Source of the DNA: Sphingomonas sp.
Lineage (GTDB): Bacteria; Pseudomonadota; Alphaproteobacteria; Sphingomonadales; Sphingomonadaceae
Direction of reading: 5' to 3'
Length of the DNA stretch: 64,000 bases
Assembly: GCF_024508665.1 (NCBI RefSeq)
Contig: NZ_JANINP010000006.1
Span: 1,230,001-1,294,000, forward strand
A model generated the notes under the pieces. The model ran no database searches. It was not told the DNA's origin and saw only the letters and a list, made by a program, of their open reading frames with translations. Shown in pieces: positions 1-7,841 of the stretch. How positions within the stretch are numbered: the first letter of the stretch is position 1; each line of letters opens with the position of its first letter. A program made the position numbers and the translations under genes.

Positions 1-1073
1 AGCATTATGGCGATCTGCGCGTTCTGGAACGTGCCTATCCGAGCATGAAGCGCTGGGTCCAGTATATCGATCGCCGCGTCGGGCCGGACCTCATCTGGGC
101 GCGCGACTTCCAGTTCGGCGATTGGCTCGACTATCTCTCCGTAACCCAGAACGAAGCGTTCGGAGCAACCCCGCCGCCTCTGGTCGCAACAGCCTATTAC
201 GCGCGTTCGACCAACATCCTCGCCAGGTCGGCGGTGTTGCTCGGGCGCGACGCGGATGCCGCTCATTATGCGGCGTCATTCGAGCGCATCCGTGAGGCGT
301 TCGTCGCGCGGTTCGTGGGCGAGGATGCGACTGTCCGGGGCAGCTCCGAGCGTGCGCCGTCCCAGGCAGGCTATGTCGTGGCGCTTGACTTCGATCTTCT
401 CCCCGAGGCCTTGCGGCCTCCTGCGGCGGCAAAGCTTGCCGCCGAGGTGCGCGCATCCGGCCATCTGACCACCGGCTTTCTCGGCACGCCGCGTCTGCTC
501 CCGGTGCTCAGTCGGTTCGGCTATAACGACGAGGCGTATGCGCTGCTCGAGCGGCGTGACGTGCCGTCATGGCTATATCCCGTTACCAAAGGGGCGACGA
601 CCATCTGGGAGCGCTGGGATGGGCTCTTGCCGGACGGCTCGCCCAAGCCAGACACCGACATGAACTCGTTCAACCACTATCTCTACGGCTCGGTCGGCGC
701 CTGGCTGTACGAAACGGTCGCGGGGTTGGGGCTCGATCCAGAACGGCCCGGTTACAAGCATATCCGCTTCGCGCCGCAGCCGGGCGGTAGCATTACGAGG
801 GCCAGCGCTCGTCATCTTGGTCCCTATGGACCGATTGCGATAGCATGGGAGCGGTACGACGAGCATTTCTCTTGTAGCGTCGACGTGCCTCCCAACAGCA
901 GTGCGACGCTGCGTTTTCCCTCGGCGGATCCAGCGCGCATCCGCGAGGGCGGCCGGCCGATCGCATCGTCACGAGACATCAGGGCGATCGTGCCGGGCGT
1001 CGATCACGTCCTGATCGAGTTCGGGTCGGGGAGCTTCGCATTCGACAATGAGCCGGGCAACGACCAGCAATGA
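1..1073 (+). CDS. Alpha-L-rhamnosidase (GH78), C-terminal part; 5' end outside window
   Basis: Releases terminal alpha-L-rhamnose from glycans or plant glycosides. The reading frame is open from base 3 upstream of the ATG listed at 45 (it reads HYGDLRVLERAYPSMK), so the gene starts before the window and the ATG is internal. Visible GH78 hallmarks are FQFGDWLDY, which belongs to the (alpha/alpha)6 catalytic barrel, GATTIWERWDG and NSFNHYLYGSVGAWLYE, followed by a small C-terminal beta domain with PGGSITRASA. About 356 residues of a protein usually near 900 are present. A GH43-like gene lies downstream on the same strand, suggesting a carbohydrate locus. No signal peptide can be judged. The family is confident; the exact substrate is not known. 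Confidence 0.9.
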   Translation, partial: HYGDLRVLERAYPSMKRWVQYIDRRVGPDLIWARDFQFGDWLDYLSVTQNEAFGATPPPLVATAYYARSTNILARSAVLLGRDADAAHYAASFERIREAFVARFVGEDATVRGSSERAPSQAGYVVALDFDLLPEALRPPAAAKLAAEVRASGHLTTGFLGTPRLLPVLSRFGYNDEAYALLERRDVPSWLYPVTKGATTIWERWDGLLPDGSPKPDTDMNSFNHYLYGSVGAWLYETVAGLGLDPERPGYKHIRFAPQPGGSITRASARHLGPYGPIAIAWERYDEHFSCSVDVPPNSSATLRFPSADPARIREGGRPIASSRDIRAIVPGVDHVLIEFGSGSFAFDNEPGNDQQ

Positions 1074-1235
1074 TGGCCGATGCGCTGCCCAATGCGCCAC
1101 GTTCGTCGCCGGGAGCGACGGCCGAGCGATACGCGTGACGAGGGCGGGTGGCCGCCTCGGTCAAATTTGAAAGGCGTGCCGCCATGCCTATCTTCACCTG
1201 TTCGGCCTTGCCTTGGCTTGCGTGTGTCGTATTTT

Positions 1236-1265
1236 TTGACGGCAATGATTGATGCGCAATCATTG
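1236..1265 (+). promoter_or_regulatory. Promoter/operator of the fitA locus
   Basis: A TTGACG hexamer at 1236 is followed about 16-17 bases later by AATCAT, a plausible -35/-10 pair. Overlapping it is a perfect inverted repeat, CAATGATTG-atgcg-CAATCATTG (1243-1265). This fits an operator for the ribbon-helix-helix antitoxin encoded just downstream. Its role as operator is inferred. Confidence 0.55.
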
Positions 1266-1287
1266 ATGGAGGCGCTTTTCGGCCCGC

Positions 1288-1524
1288 ATGACGATCCGCA
1301 ATCTCGATAACGCACTCAAGGTGCGGCTATGCGTGCGGGCGGCCGTTCATGGCCGCTCGATGGAAGACGAGGCGCGGGATATCCTGCGCTCGGCTCTCGT
1401 GACCGAGGAAAGGGCTCAGGGGCTGATCAGTTCGATCCGAGCGCGGCTCGGGGCCGTGGGCGGCGGAATCGACTTGGCCTTGCCGAAGCGAGAGGCAATG
1501 CGTGAGCCGATCGAGTTTGATTGA
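1288..1524 (+). CDS. fitA: FitA-like ribbon-helix-helix antitoxin
   Basis: A 78-residue antitoxin of the FitA family: an N-terminal ribbon-helix-helix DNA-binding segment (MTIRNLDNALKVRLCVRAA) followed by the typical HGRSMEDEARDILR helix and a C-terminal toxin-binding tail. FitA neutralises the PIN RNase FitB and together with it represses the operon. The ATG at 1288 is the only usable start, since the frame has a stop at 1264; a GGAGG lies about 15 bases upstream, somewhat far. The stop overlaps the start of the FitB reading frame by 4 bases. The antitoxin looks intact although its partner is broken, so it may survive as a regulator only. Confidence 0.85.
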   Translation: MTIRNLDNALKVRLCVRAAVHGRSMEDEARDILRSALVTEERAQGLISSIRARLGAVGGGIDLALPKREAMREPIEFD

Positions 1525-1925
1525 TGATCGTGCTCGACACCAATGCCCTGTCCGAATTGTTGCGCGTTCGGCCAGATTCGCGGGTAGCCTCTTGGGTCGA
1601 GGCACAACCTGCAGCATCGATGTTCACTACGGCCATCACCGGCGCAGAATTGCGGTTGGGCGTAGCGATATTGCCTGATGGCGCGACGCCAGGCGTTGGA
1701 GAAGGCTATTACCGGCCTTCTGCGGGAGTATCTTGCCGGCCGGGTTCTTGCATTCGACGACGACGCGCCCGATCACTATGCAAACATCGCCGCGGCCAGG
1801 CGCGAAAGCGGACAGTCGATCAGCCAGATCGCCGCGATCGCGCGTTTGCGTGGCGCCCGCCTCGCCACCCGGAAACGTTCGCGACTTCATCGGTTGCGGT
1901 CTTGAGATCGTCGGCCCTTGGCTTG
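1521..1925 (+). pseudogene. FitB/VapC-type PIN toxin, broken by two frameshifts and a small deletion
   Basis: The N-terminus MIVLDTNALSELLRVRP carries the first PIN aspartate and runs in one frame to about 1680. The similarity then continues in a second frame (RRQALEKAITGLL, AGRVLAFDDDAPDHYANIAAARR) and, after an extra A in a short A run near 1884, in a third frame (NVRDFIGCGLEIVGPW). In the middle, ISQ is joined directly to IAAIA; FitB relatives normally have about four more residues there, including an active-site aspartate of the DAQIAA motif. Two frame changes plus loss of that acid make a functional RNase unlikely. The end coordinate is approximate. Confidence 0.8.
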
Positions 1926-2242
1926 TTTTCCCCGCTTTGGCGCCACAGGTGGTCAAGAGCCCGTGCTTTGCCTCGACTGTCCGTGTCATCGGGATAATGC
2001 GGTTCTCGCTATCGGCTGATGATGTCGATCTCGAAAGGCGCCGCGGATAACAGGCTCGCGTGGTTGGCCAGAACCCGGCCCGGGCATGGTCCAAAACCCA
2101 ATGTCAGGATCGAGGCGGCGATCGGGGCACTGCCCGGCGCGCCGGGACCGCTCAGCTCGGTGCAGGATGGCTATGAACGTCGCTCGATAGTGCGACATTT
2201 GCCGACATGCGCCGTTCGATTCCATTTAAGGATCGAGCTCCC
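1926..2242. other. Intergenic stretch without a recognised gene
   Basis: About 315 bases between the FitB remnant and the next gene. Short ORFs on both strands show no family resemblance and look like high-GC shadows. No clear promoter or hairpin was recognised. Confidence 0.4.
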
Positions 2243-3214
2243 ATGACCGCCATGATTCCCCAACTGACGATGCCCTGGCCGCAGGCTCGCCAGATCGTCG
2301 ATCCGCAAGCCATTCCGAGGCGACCCGATGCGCATCCGGATCAACGGCTCGGGGTCAACGATTTTTGCCTGGTGCAGGATCGCCAATCGCGCTGGCACTG
2401 CATGGGTATACTGAGCGACGAGGGAAACCGGACCTTGTTCCATGCCGTGAGCGATACGCTCCAGGGAGATTATCGCTTTCTCGAACGCATCGGCTCCGGA
2501 GCAGCTGACGACGGGCCGGCAGACATGTGGGCGCCCTTCGTCACCTGGGCTGGACAGGACGAGGCTTTCCTCTTCTACGCGCATCTGCCGCGCCGGGAGG
2601 ACGGATCGGCGCCCGACGTCACCTTGCGCCGCTTGTCGAGTGACGGAAATCTTGCGCGTTGGGCCCCGCATCTTTTCGCAGGCGAGAAGGACAATATCGT
2701 CTTTCGCGAACCGCACGTCCGCGATCCGCAGGTCTTCTGGGACGACGCGTTGGCCTGCTATCTCCTCTATTATGTGATCGGTGACGGCTGGGTCGATCCC
2801 GAAGCCGGTAATGTCGTTCGCGTGCGGACCTCCACCGATCTACGGACGTGGAGCGCGCCGCGGACCGTGCTGGCCCCGCCGCCCGGCTATCGCGCCGCGG
2901 AATCGATCTTCGTCCAGGTTCGCGACGGGCTCTACTACATGTGGGTATGCGGGTTCGATTACGGGCGGATGTCGCTCTACGTCTCCGATAATCCGTTTTG
3001 TTTCGGTGATCCCGTTGACAACAGGATGGTCGAAACGACCGGTCACGCGCCCGAGATCGTAACGATCGACGGCGTGGATTGGATGGCGTGCGTCTCGATT
3101 TCGAGCCAGGCGGGCTTGCCGCCGGCGATGCACGATTTGCCAGGTGTCTGGATCCAGCCATTGGAGTGGCGGCCGATGTCCGACGATGAGACGCAGCGCG
3201 TTTATCGCGGTTGA
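2243..3214 (+). CDS. GH43/GH32-like five-bladed beta-propeller glycosidase
   Basis: A 323-residue protein resembling the GH43/GH32 (arabinanase/fructosidase) propeller fold. VRDPQVFWDD contains the RDP motif that carries a catalytic acid in these clans. AAESIFVQ resembles the general-acid ESP/EC blade, and repeated blade strands such as YLLYYVIGD and LYYMWVCGFD are visible. No signal peptide is seen, so it may be cytoplasmic. The ORF track begins at 2207, but the ATG at 2243 has an AGGA-containing stretch upstream and gives a more usual N-terminus (MTAMIPQLT). It lies downstream of the rhamnosidase and the FitAB locus on the same strand. Linkage specificity cannot be told from sequence alone. 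Confidence 0.65.
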   Translation: MTAMIPQLTMPWPQARQIVDPQAIPRRPDAHPDQRLGVNDFCLVQDRQSRWHCMGILSDEGNRTLFHAVSDTLQGDYRFLERIGSGAADDGPADMWAPFVTWAGQDEAFLFYAHLPRREDGSAPDVTLRRLSSDGNLARWAPHLFAGEKDNIVFREPHVRDPQVFWDDALACYLLYYVIGDGWVDPEAGNVVRVRTSTDLRTWSAPRTVLAPPPGYRAAESIFVQVRDGLYYMWVCGFDYGRMSLYVSDNPFCFGDPVDNRMVETTGHAPEIVTIDGVDWMACVSISSQAGLPPAMHDLPGVWIQPLEWRPMSDDETQRVYRG

Positions 3215-3326
3215 GCAATTGCCGGCCGGGGCTCGGTCTGGCGGCTTTGGCGCGTCGGTCAGGAGCGCTCGATCGAGCGCCAGGGCAACCATTATTTTGG
3301 CGTGCCGCCGCTACGCATGTGCCTTG

Positions 3327-3354
3327 TTGACTTATGATATCAATATTGATATCA
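3327..3354 (+). promoter_or_regulatory. Promoter with 20-bp palindromic operator ahead of higBA
   Basis: TTGACT (3327-3332) precedes a perfect 20-base palindrome, TGATATCAAT/ATTGATATCA (3335-3354), which would cover the spacer and -10 region. It lies 24 bases before the toxin ATG. Binding by the HigA-like repressor is inferred. Confidence 0.6.
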
Positions 3355-3378
3355 GCCTTGGAAAGGAGCCACATCAAG

Positions 3379-3747
3379 ATGGACAACAAGAAGGTCGAGT
3401 TTCTCGGGTCATCCTATAAGGATCTCCTGAGCATGCCCGAGGAGATAATTGATCAATTCGGTTATGAGCTCGGTCTCGTCCAGAATGACATGACGCCCGA
3501 CGGCGCCAAGCATCTTACCAGGACGTTCGAGAATGGCGTGTGGGAATTGCGGGATAGCTACGACGGTGATGCTTATCGGGCCGTCTACTACCTTAAGCAT
3601 GAGGAGGTCGTTTTCATCCTGCATTGCTTCAAGAAGAAGTCGACAAAGGGTGGAGAGATTCCCGCAGCCGACAAGACCACGATCGATGCACGGCTGGCGG
3701 CGGCCAAGCTCAGGATCGTGCAGATGAAAAAGGATCACGGAAAATGA
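3379..3747 (+). CDS. higB: HigB/Gp49-like RelE-superfamily toxin
   Basis: A 122-residue toxin of the phage Gp49-like (DUF891) branch of the RelE/HigB superfamily, mRNA interferases that act on translating ribosomes. Diagnostic segments are LGSSYKDLLSMPEEI near the N-terminus, GVWELRDSYDGDAYRAVYYLK in the beta sheet, and the LHCFKKKS motif with its basic patch. The ATG at 3379 is chosen because AAAGGAG stands about 10 bases upstream; the ORF-track start at 3334 lies inside the operator palindrome. Toxin-first order with a 4-base ATGA overlap to the antitoxin is typical of higBA. The reading frame is intact. Confidence 0.88.
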   Translation: MDNKKVEFLGSSYKDLLSMPEEIIDQFGYELGLVQNDMTPDGAKHLTRTFENGVWELRDSYDGDAYRAVYYLKHEEVVFILHCFKKKSTKGGEIPAADKTTIDARLAAAKLRIVQMKKDHGK

Positions 3748-4088
3748 CCACCAACATTGGATATACCGTACCTGCTGGCGAGAGCGTTCTCGATCATCTT
3801 GGTCGTAGCCCCTCCTTTGCCGCCAAGGCGAAACTCGCGGTCATCATTACCAAGACCATCCAGGAGCTTGGGTTGACCCAACGTCAAGTGCAGCAACGCA
3901 CCGGCATCCCCCAAGCCAGAATTTCGGAGATCTGTCGGGGAAAGCTGAAGGACATTTCCCGTGAACGTCTGGAGGATTGTCTACAGCAGCTTGGGCATGA
4001 CGTGATCATCACCGTCGCCACAGACCGTCACGACGGCGTCGGTGAACTTCGCGTAGAGCGATCCGATCGTATTCCGGAGCTTGCATAA
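3744..4088 (+). CDS. higA: HigA-like XRE antitoxin
   Basis: A 114-residue helix-turn-helix protein. The XRE domain spans roughly residues 40-95: LTQRQVQQRTGIPQARISEI is the HTH, followed by GKLKDISRERLEDCLQQLG. It should neutralise the upstream toxin and repress the operon through the palindrome at 3335. The true start is the ATG at 3744, which overlaps the toxin stop; the longer ORF in the track is a read-through of the toxin gene in another frame. No defect is visible. Confidence 0.88.
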   Translation: MTTNIGYTVPAGESVLDHLGRSPSFAAKAKLAVIITKTIQELGLTQRQVQQRTGIPQARISEICRGKLKDISRERLEDCLQQLGHDVIITVATDRHDGVGELRVERSDRIPELA

Positions 4089-4193
4089 GCGAAACCCCCG
4101 CCGAGTTCTTGGTGCGTCAGGATGATCGCCCTGGTACCGGCCGCGAAAACGTGGCCGCTCGGTGGCGCAGGCCAAACTCGATTGAGGCGGCTC

Positions 4194-4520
4194 TTATCCT
4201 GATGGGAAGGACAGCCCGGGCGGGATCGTTGACCATAGGTGCCGTTCCACATCCTGCCTGCCGTGCAGGACGCGCATGATCTCCAATCGGTCGCCGTAGT
4301 CACGGGAATAGATCATGTGCTAACCACTGGAAAGTTTCCAATATTCGGCCCGCTCATCGGCCACCATCCCTTGTCGCTGTCCAGCAGCCACCGCACGGGA
4401 GGCGTTGGGAATTTCATCGGTGTAACGGTCGGCCTGATCCGGTCCCCAATTGTCGGCGCTATAATCCCAGATACCTTCGACATCGGCTTGCGCCGCTGGC
4501 GAAAAGGCGAGGGTCTTCAC
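4194..4520 (-). pseudogene. ParE-type toxin interrupted by an amber codon
   Basis: Begins MKTLAFSPAAQADVEGIWDY with the usual ParE N-terminal helix pair. The frame ends at a TAG (4320-4322) after WKLSSG, but beyond it the same frame continues with HMIYSRDYGDRLEIMRVLHG and RQDVERHL, the conserved ParE C-terminus, to a TAA at 4194-4196. One nonsense change therefore splits an otherwise complete 108-residue toxin. Known ParE toxins need the C-terminal strand for activity, so this copy is probably inactive. Its start overlaps the ParD stop by 4 bases. Confidence 0.85.
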
Positions 4521-4755
4521 CTGCCTTCATACCCTGCCCGCTTGCGGGCCTTGAATGCCTCGAAATCAAAGGGGCGGGGTTCTCCGGATTGCTCCCCGGC
4601 GATCAGGGCATCGCGCAACGTCGTCACCTTCGCTTCGAGCTCTTCCAAAAGCCGCAGCCCGGCCCGCACGACATCGCTCGCCGAGCCATAGCGCCCTGCT
4701 CGCTGATGAAGCTGGTGAAGTGATCTCCGATCGTCACCGACGTGCTGCGGGGCAT
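4517..4755 (-). pseudogene. ParD-type antitoxin with internal frameshift
   Basis: The N-terminal ribbon-helix-helix reads [20 protein letters not shown] from an ATG at 4755. The expected continuation ([20 protein letters not shown], then [17 protein letters not shown]) is in another frame, so a small deletion near 4697 has shifted the gene. Each half is well conserved, which suggests recent decay. It precedes the nonsense-mutated parE gene on the same strand, so both halves of this module are broken. Confidence 0.82.
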
Positions 4756-4853
4756 TGCCACTTTCCATTTTTCGGTACGGCGCAGTGTATGCCAAAAAAG
4801 TATCACTTTGCAGTCGCCTTCCACTTTTCTGTACGTCCTAAAGATGTACCGAG

Positions 4854-4895
4854 TTGACGAGCTGAATGCGCTGGCGTACATTTTCAATGCGTACA
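4854..4895 (+). promoter_or_regulatory. Promoter of the tacA/tacT pair with direct repeats
   Basis: TTGACG (4854-4859), a 17-base spacer and TACATT (4877-4882) form a good sigma-70-like promoter. GCGTACA occurs twice (4874-4880 and 4889-4895), overlapping the -10 box and the expected transcription start. These repeats may be binding sites for the DUF1778 antitoxin. Confidence 0.6.
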
Positions 4896-4909
4896 AGAAG
4901 GAGCTTGCG

Positions 4910-5188
4910 ATGCCGCGTGCCACTGTGGAAGACAACAAGCGGATGAGCTTGCGGGTGACGCCGGAGGCGAAGTCGATGCTCGTCCGCGCCGCGGCGCTTC
5001 GCAGCGCGGACCTCACCTCGTTCGTGACGCAAGCTGCACTTCGCGAGGCGGAAACTGTATTGAGGGAAGCCGACAGGATAGAGGTTTCGCAGCGCGATCA
5101 TGCGCGTGTCCTCGCGTTGCTCGAGAATCCTCCGAAGCCGAATGCCAGACTCAAGGCCGCCATCACGGCACTGCCTGACACGCTGTGA
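4910..5188 (+). CDS. DUF1778 antitoxin (TacA-like)
   Basis: A 92-residue type II antitoxin. RMSLRVTPEAKSMLVRAAAL is the DUF1778 ribbon-helix-helix, followed by SADLTSFVTQAALREAETVL. The C-terminal tail (LALLENPPKPNARLKAAI) is the part that wraps the acetyltransferase toxin. The ATG at 4910 is preferred over the longer ORF start because AAGAAGGAG lies just upstream and the extra residues would come from the promoter. It overlaps the toxin gene by 4 bases. It should counteract tRNA acetylation by the partner and repress the promoter at 4854. Confidence 0.88.
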   Translation: MPRATVEDNKRMSLRVTPEAKSMLVRAAALRSADLTSFVTQAALREAETVLREADRIEVSQRDHARVLALLENPPKPNARLKAAITALPDTL

Positions 5189-5712
5189 CCATCCTGCCTT
5201 GGCGTGAAGAGCCGATCAGCAAGAAGCATGATCGGCAAGCGTTCGACTGTGGCGACCGGGATATGAACGCGTTTCTGCTACGCTATGCGCGCCAGAGTCA
5301 TGAACAAAATGCGTCGAAGACATTCTGCGCGATCGATGCTGCCGTTCCCGGCAAGGTGTTAGGATTCTATACAATCACACCGTCTTGCGTCGCGCATGAA
5401 GATGTTCCGGCGGGAATGGTCAAAGGACTCGCACAGCACGAGGTGCCTTGCTTCAAGCTGGCCCGTATCGCAACCCATCTCGATCTCGCCGGACAGGGGC
5501 TTGGCGGTCAGCTCCTTGTTGCCGCGGCACTGCGTTGTCTGCGTATCGCGGCAGAGGGCGGCGGCGTACTCCTCGTCATTGATGCCAAGAATGAGCGCGC
5601 GGCCAAATGGTACGCAAGCTATGGAGCGGAGCCGTTGCGCGACAAACCTTTGACCCTAGTCATGCCGTTGGCGACTTTCGCCGCCGACCTCAAGGCTAAG
5701 GGGATGCTCTGA
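5185..5712 (+). CDS. GNAT acetyltransferase toxin (TacT-like)
   Basis: A 175-residue GNAT-fold enzyme of the type known to acetylate aminoacyl-tRNA and block translation. FDCGDRDMNAFLLRYARQ is the characteristic N-terminus, LGFYTITPSCV a core strand, and the acetyl-CoA pyrophosphate loop is read as GQGLGGQLL. It ends with the conserved IDAKNERAAKWYASYG and a substrate strand. Translation starts at GTG 5185, overlapping the antitoxin stop (GTGA). The frame is intact and the pair is probably functional. Confidence 0.88.
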   Translation: MTILPWREEPISKKHDRQAFDCGDRDMNAFLLRYARQSHEQNASKTFCAIDAAVPGKVLGFYTITPSCVAHEDVPAGMVKGLAQHEVPCFKLARIATHLDLAGQGLGGQLLVAAALRCLRIAAEGGGVLLVIDAKNERAAKWYASYGAEPLRDKPLTLVMPLATFAADLKAKGML

Positions 5713-5777
5713 AAGCGTCACCAGCCCTGGCCGGCGCGATCGGTGGAGCCAGCTCTCTCGGTGCGTCTTGACGCCCT

Positions 5778-5984
5778 TCAATACAGAAACGTCGGCCCGG
5801 CCCGTAACGTCACGCTCTGCGCGCCGAGTGTCTGGTCGATAATGCGGATCGCGCCATCGGAGTCATTGGTCTTGAACACGCCTGTTACGATGTGCTCGCC
5901 GAGCTTGCGATCCACGATGTAGATCGAGGCGGAACGGGGCCGGTTGAGTTCGTGGACAACCATGCGGAGCGTGGCGCGTAAAAC
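5778..5984 (-). pseudogene. C-terminal remnant of a FecR-type anti-sigma factor
   Basis: The sequence VVHELNRPRSASIYIVDRKL, then GVFKTNDSDGAIRIIDQTLG and a final FLY, matches the periplasmic C-terminal domain of the complete FecR at 10776-11810 (VVAELNRYRGTPIYLMSN, AVFATDDPEGAVRIIDRTLG, FLY). The cytoplasmic, transmembrane and FecR core parts are missing, and the preceding residues do not look like FecR. This is the stump of another sigma/FecR cassette cut by a deletion or rearrangement. Confidence 0.8.
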
Positions 5985-6226
5985 GACCTCGTTGCCGTTA
6001 GTCGAGATGCAAGCCATGCCGAACCGGGAGTGGCTTGGTTTGGCCCACGCTCGCATGGCGAACGCGCATCCATGCCGCCCGAGGCCGGCCCAAGTTGGTA
6101 TCTCTGGTAAATCGGCGTCTCCGCCTCCTTCTCTCAGCGCCCGCGCGCCGGCCAGTGCGGGAATTCAGTCGCTCAGGCGTTCAAATTCCCGAAAGCCTGC
6201 GCGGGCAGGGATTCGGGGAGCGGCTT

Positions 6227-6736
6227 ATGAACGGCGTCGATGGCGCAGGGCTGTTGGACTGGACCGACATACGCCCGGGCCTTGTCCGCTTCCTGACCAG
6301 GCGCACCGGCTGTCCGGCGGCCGCCGAGGACCTGACCCAGGATCTCTGGCTTCGCCTGCAGCGCTCGAGCGACCGTGTCGCCAATCCGGTCGCCTATCTG
6401 TTCACCGCCGCGGCCAATGCGGCGTTTGACTGGCGCCAACGCGAACTGCGTTCCCATTTGTGCGACGCAATCGAAAGCCACGAGGCAGTCCGCGATGAGG
6501 CGCCGTCACCCGAGCGCATCGCCAGCAGTCGCCAGACGGCTGACCTGCTTACCTCGGCGATCGCCGAGCTGCCGCCCAAATGCCGGACCGCCTTCAGGCT
6601 CTGCCGGATGGAAGGCCTGACCATGCGCGAGGCCGGCAAGCGCATGGGCGTTTCCGAGCGAACGATCGAGAACCACCTCGCCAAGGCAACGGTGCATTGC
6701 CGCAACCGGCTGCTCGATGCGGGCGCCTGGCCCTGA
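6227..6736 (+). CDS. ECF sigma factor (FecI-like), cassette A
   Basis: A 169-residue extracytoplasmic-function sigma factor. Region 2 is LVRFLTRRTGCPAAAEDLTQ with DLWLRLQ; region 4 contains SAIAELPPKCRTAFRLCRM and the HTH MREAGKRMGVSERTIENHLA. The ATG at 6227 is chosen because GGGGAG stands about 7 bases upstream; the longer upstream ORF has no sigma-like sequence. It should direct RNA polymerase to the receptor gene downstream when released by the FecR protein encoded next. Confidence 0.9.
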   Translation: MNGVDGAGLLDWTDIRPGLVRFLTRRTGCPAAAEDLTQDLWLRLQRSSDRVANPVAYLFTAAANAAFDWRQRELRSHLCDAIESHEAVRDEAPSPERIASSRQTADLLTSAIAELPPKCRTAFRLCRMEGLTMREAGKRMGVSERTIENHLAKATVHCRNRLLDAGAWP

Positions 6737-6786
6737 GGGTGCGAGGGTGGCGGGGCAGCGGATATGACCGGCGATCGTTATCGTTT

Positions 6787-7716
6787 ATGACCCGGCCGGT
6801 GGACGATTCCCCGATGCCGGTCAGCGACGCGTTGCTCGAGCAGGCCACGCGTTGGCATGCGCGCCTCGCCGACGCGCCGGACGATGCGGGTCTGCTCCGC
6901 GCTGTCGAAGACTGGAAGGGTGAGCATCCCGATCATGTCGCGGCGTTCCTGGAAGCTGGCAAGCTCTGGGCCTTGCTGGGGCCGGTGCCCCGAACGCGCC
7001 GGCCGCCGTCGCGTCGCGCGATAGGGTTGGGAATGGCGGCGGCCGCCGTCTTAGCGGTATTCCTCGTGCCTGGCTTCGGCCATGCCCTCGAGAATTGGCG
7101 CAGCGACGTCGCGACGCCCGTGGGGCAGGTTCGTACGGTCGATCTGCCCGACGGTAGCCACGTCACCTTGAGCAGCGATACCGCACTTGCGTACGAGGCC
7201 GGGCCCGGAGGGCGCACGGTGCGTATCCTTCGCGGAGAAGCGTTTTTCGCGGTCGAGCATGACGAGGCTCGCCCGTTCCGGGTCGATGCCGGCAATGCCC
7301 AAGTGACCGTGCTCGGGACGCGCTTCGACGTCGACCTCGCCGGCGATCGGACGCGCGTCACGGTCGAAAGCGGCAAGGTGCGTCTGGACGGACCGAGCGG
7401 CCGGGCGTTCCTGTCCGCCGACGAGCAAGGTGTCGCCGATGCGGTGCAAACCGTCAGCAGATCGGTCAACGCCGCCGACGCCACCGCGTGGCGATCGGGA
7501 CGGGCGGTCTTCTTCGACGCACCCTTGACCGAAGTGGCCCGCGTGCTGTCGCGCTATCGTGCCGCCGGCATATACGTCCTGGGCGCGAAATTGCGCGCGC
7601 AACACGTAACCGCCTCGTTCCGGACCGATGACGACCAGGGCATGATCGCGGCGCTCCAGGTCGGTACCCGGGCGCATGTCACGACGCTCCCCGGCGGGAT
7701 CGTCTTGCTGTATTGA
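6787..7716 (+). CDS. FecR-type anti-sigma factor/sensor, cassette A
   Basis: A 309-residue single-pass inner-membrane regulator. The cytoplasmic N-terminus (ALLEQATRWHARL, then AVEDWKGEHPDHVAAFLEA) is the sigma-binding DUF4880-type domain. A transmembrane helix (LGMAAAAVLAVFLVPGF) lies near residue 80. The periplasmic FecR core has the usual VRTVDLPDGSHVTLSSDTAL and RILRGEAFFAVEHD motifs, and a C-terminal domain (LTEVARVLSRYRAAGIYVL) contacts the receptor STN domain. Start ATG 6787, 50 bases after the sigma gene; an ATG at 6814 is a possible alternative. It relays receptor occupancy to the sigma factor. Confidence 0.88.
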   Translation: MTRPVDDSPMPVSDALLEQATRWHARLADAPDDAGLLRAVEDWKGEHPDHVAAFLEAGKLWALLGPVPRTRRPPSRRAIGLGMAAAAVLAVFLVPGFGHALENWRSDVATPVGQVRTVDLPDGSHVTLSSDTALAYEAGPGGRTVRILRGEAFFAVEHDEARPFRVDAGNAQVTVLGTRFDVDLAGDRTRVTVESGKVRLDGPSGRAFLSADEQGVADAVQTVSRSVNAADATAWRSGRAVFFDAPLTEVARVLSRYRAAGIYVLGAKLRAQHVTASFRTDDDQGMIAALQVGTRAHVTTLPGGIVLLY

Positions 7717-7745
7717 CCTTGGCGGGCATTCGGCCATGCAGGGTC

Positions 7746-7757
7746 GGAAATATTTCC
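7746..7757 (+). promoter_or_regulatory. Palindromic GGAAAT box upstream of receptor A
   Basis: GGAAATATTTCC is a perfect 12-base palindrome in the 125-base gap between the FecR and receptor genes. Its first half equals the GGAAAT -35 element known for FecI-type promoters. Related A/T blocks lie at the same place before receptors D and E. Promoter function is inferred. Confidence 0.35.
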
Positions 7758-7841
7758 GGGCGGACTAGGGGACGAGCCGCCTGAATCGAGTCACCCCCAT
7801 GGCGGCCCAACGAATGGCCGTGCCATTTTGAGGGGGTTTTG

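Noticed and set aside
3335-3354. Phage attachment site or resolvase site
   Set aside because: No integrase or resolvase nearby; position over the higBA promoter explains it as an operator.
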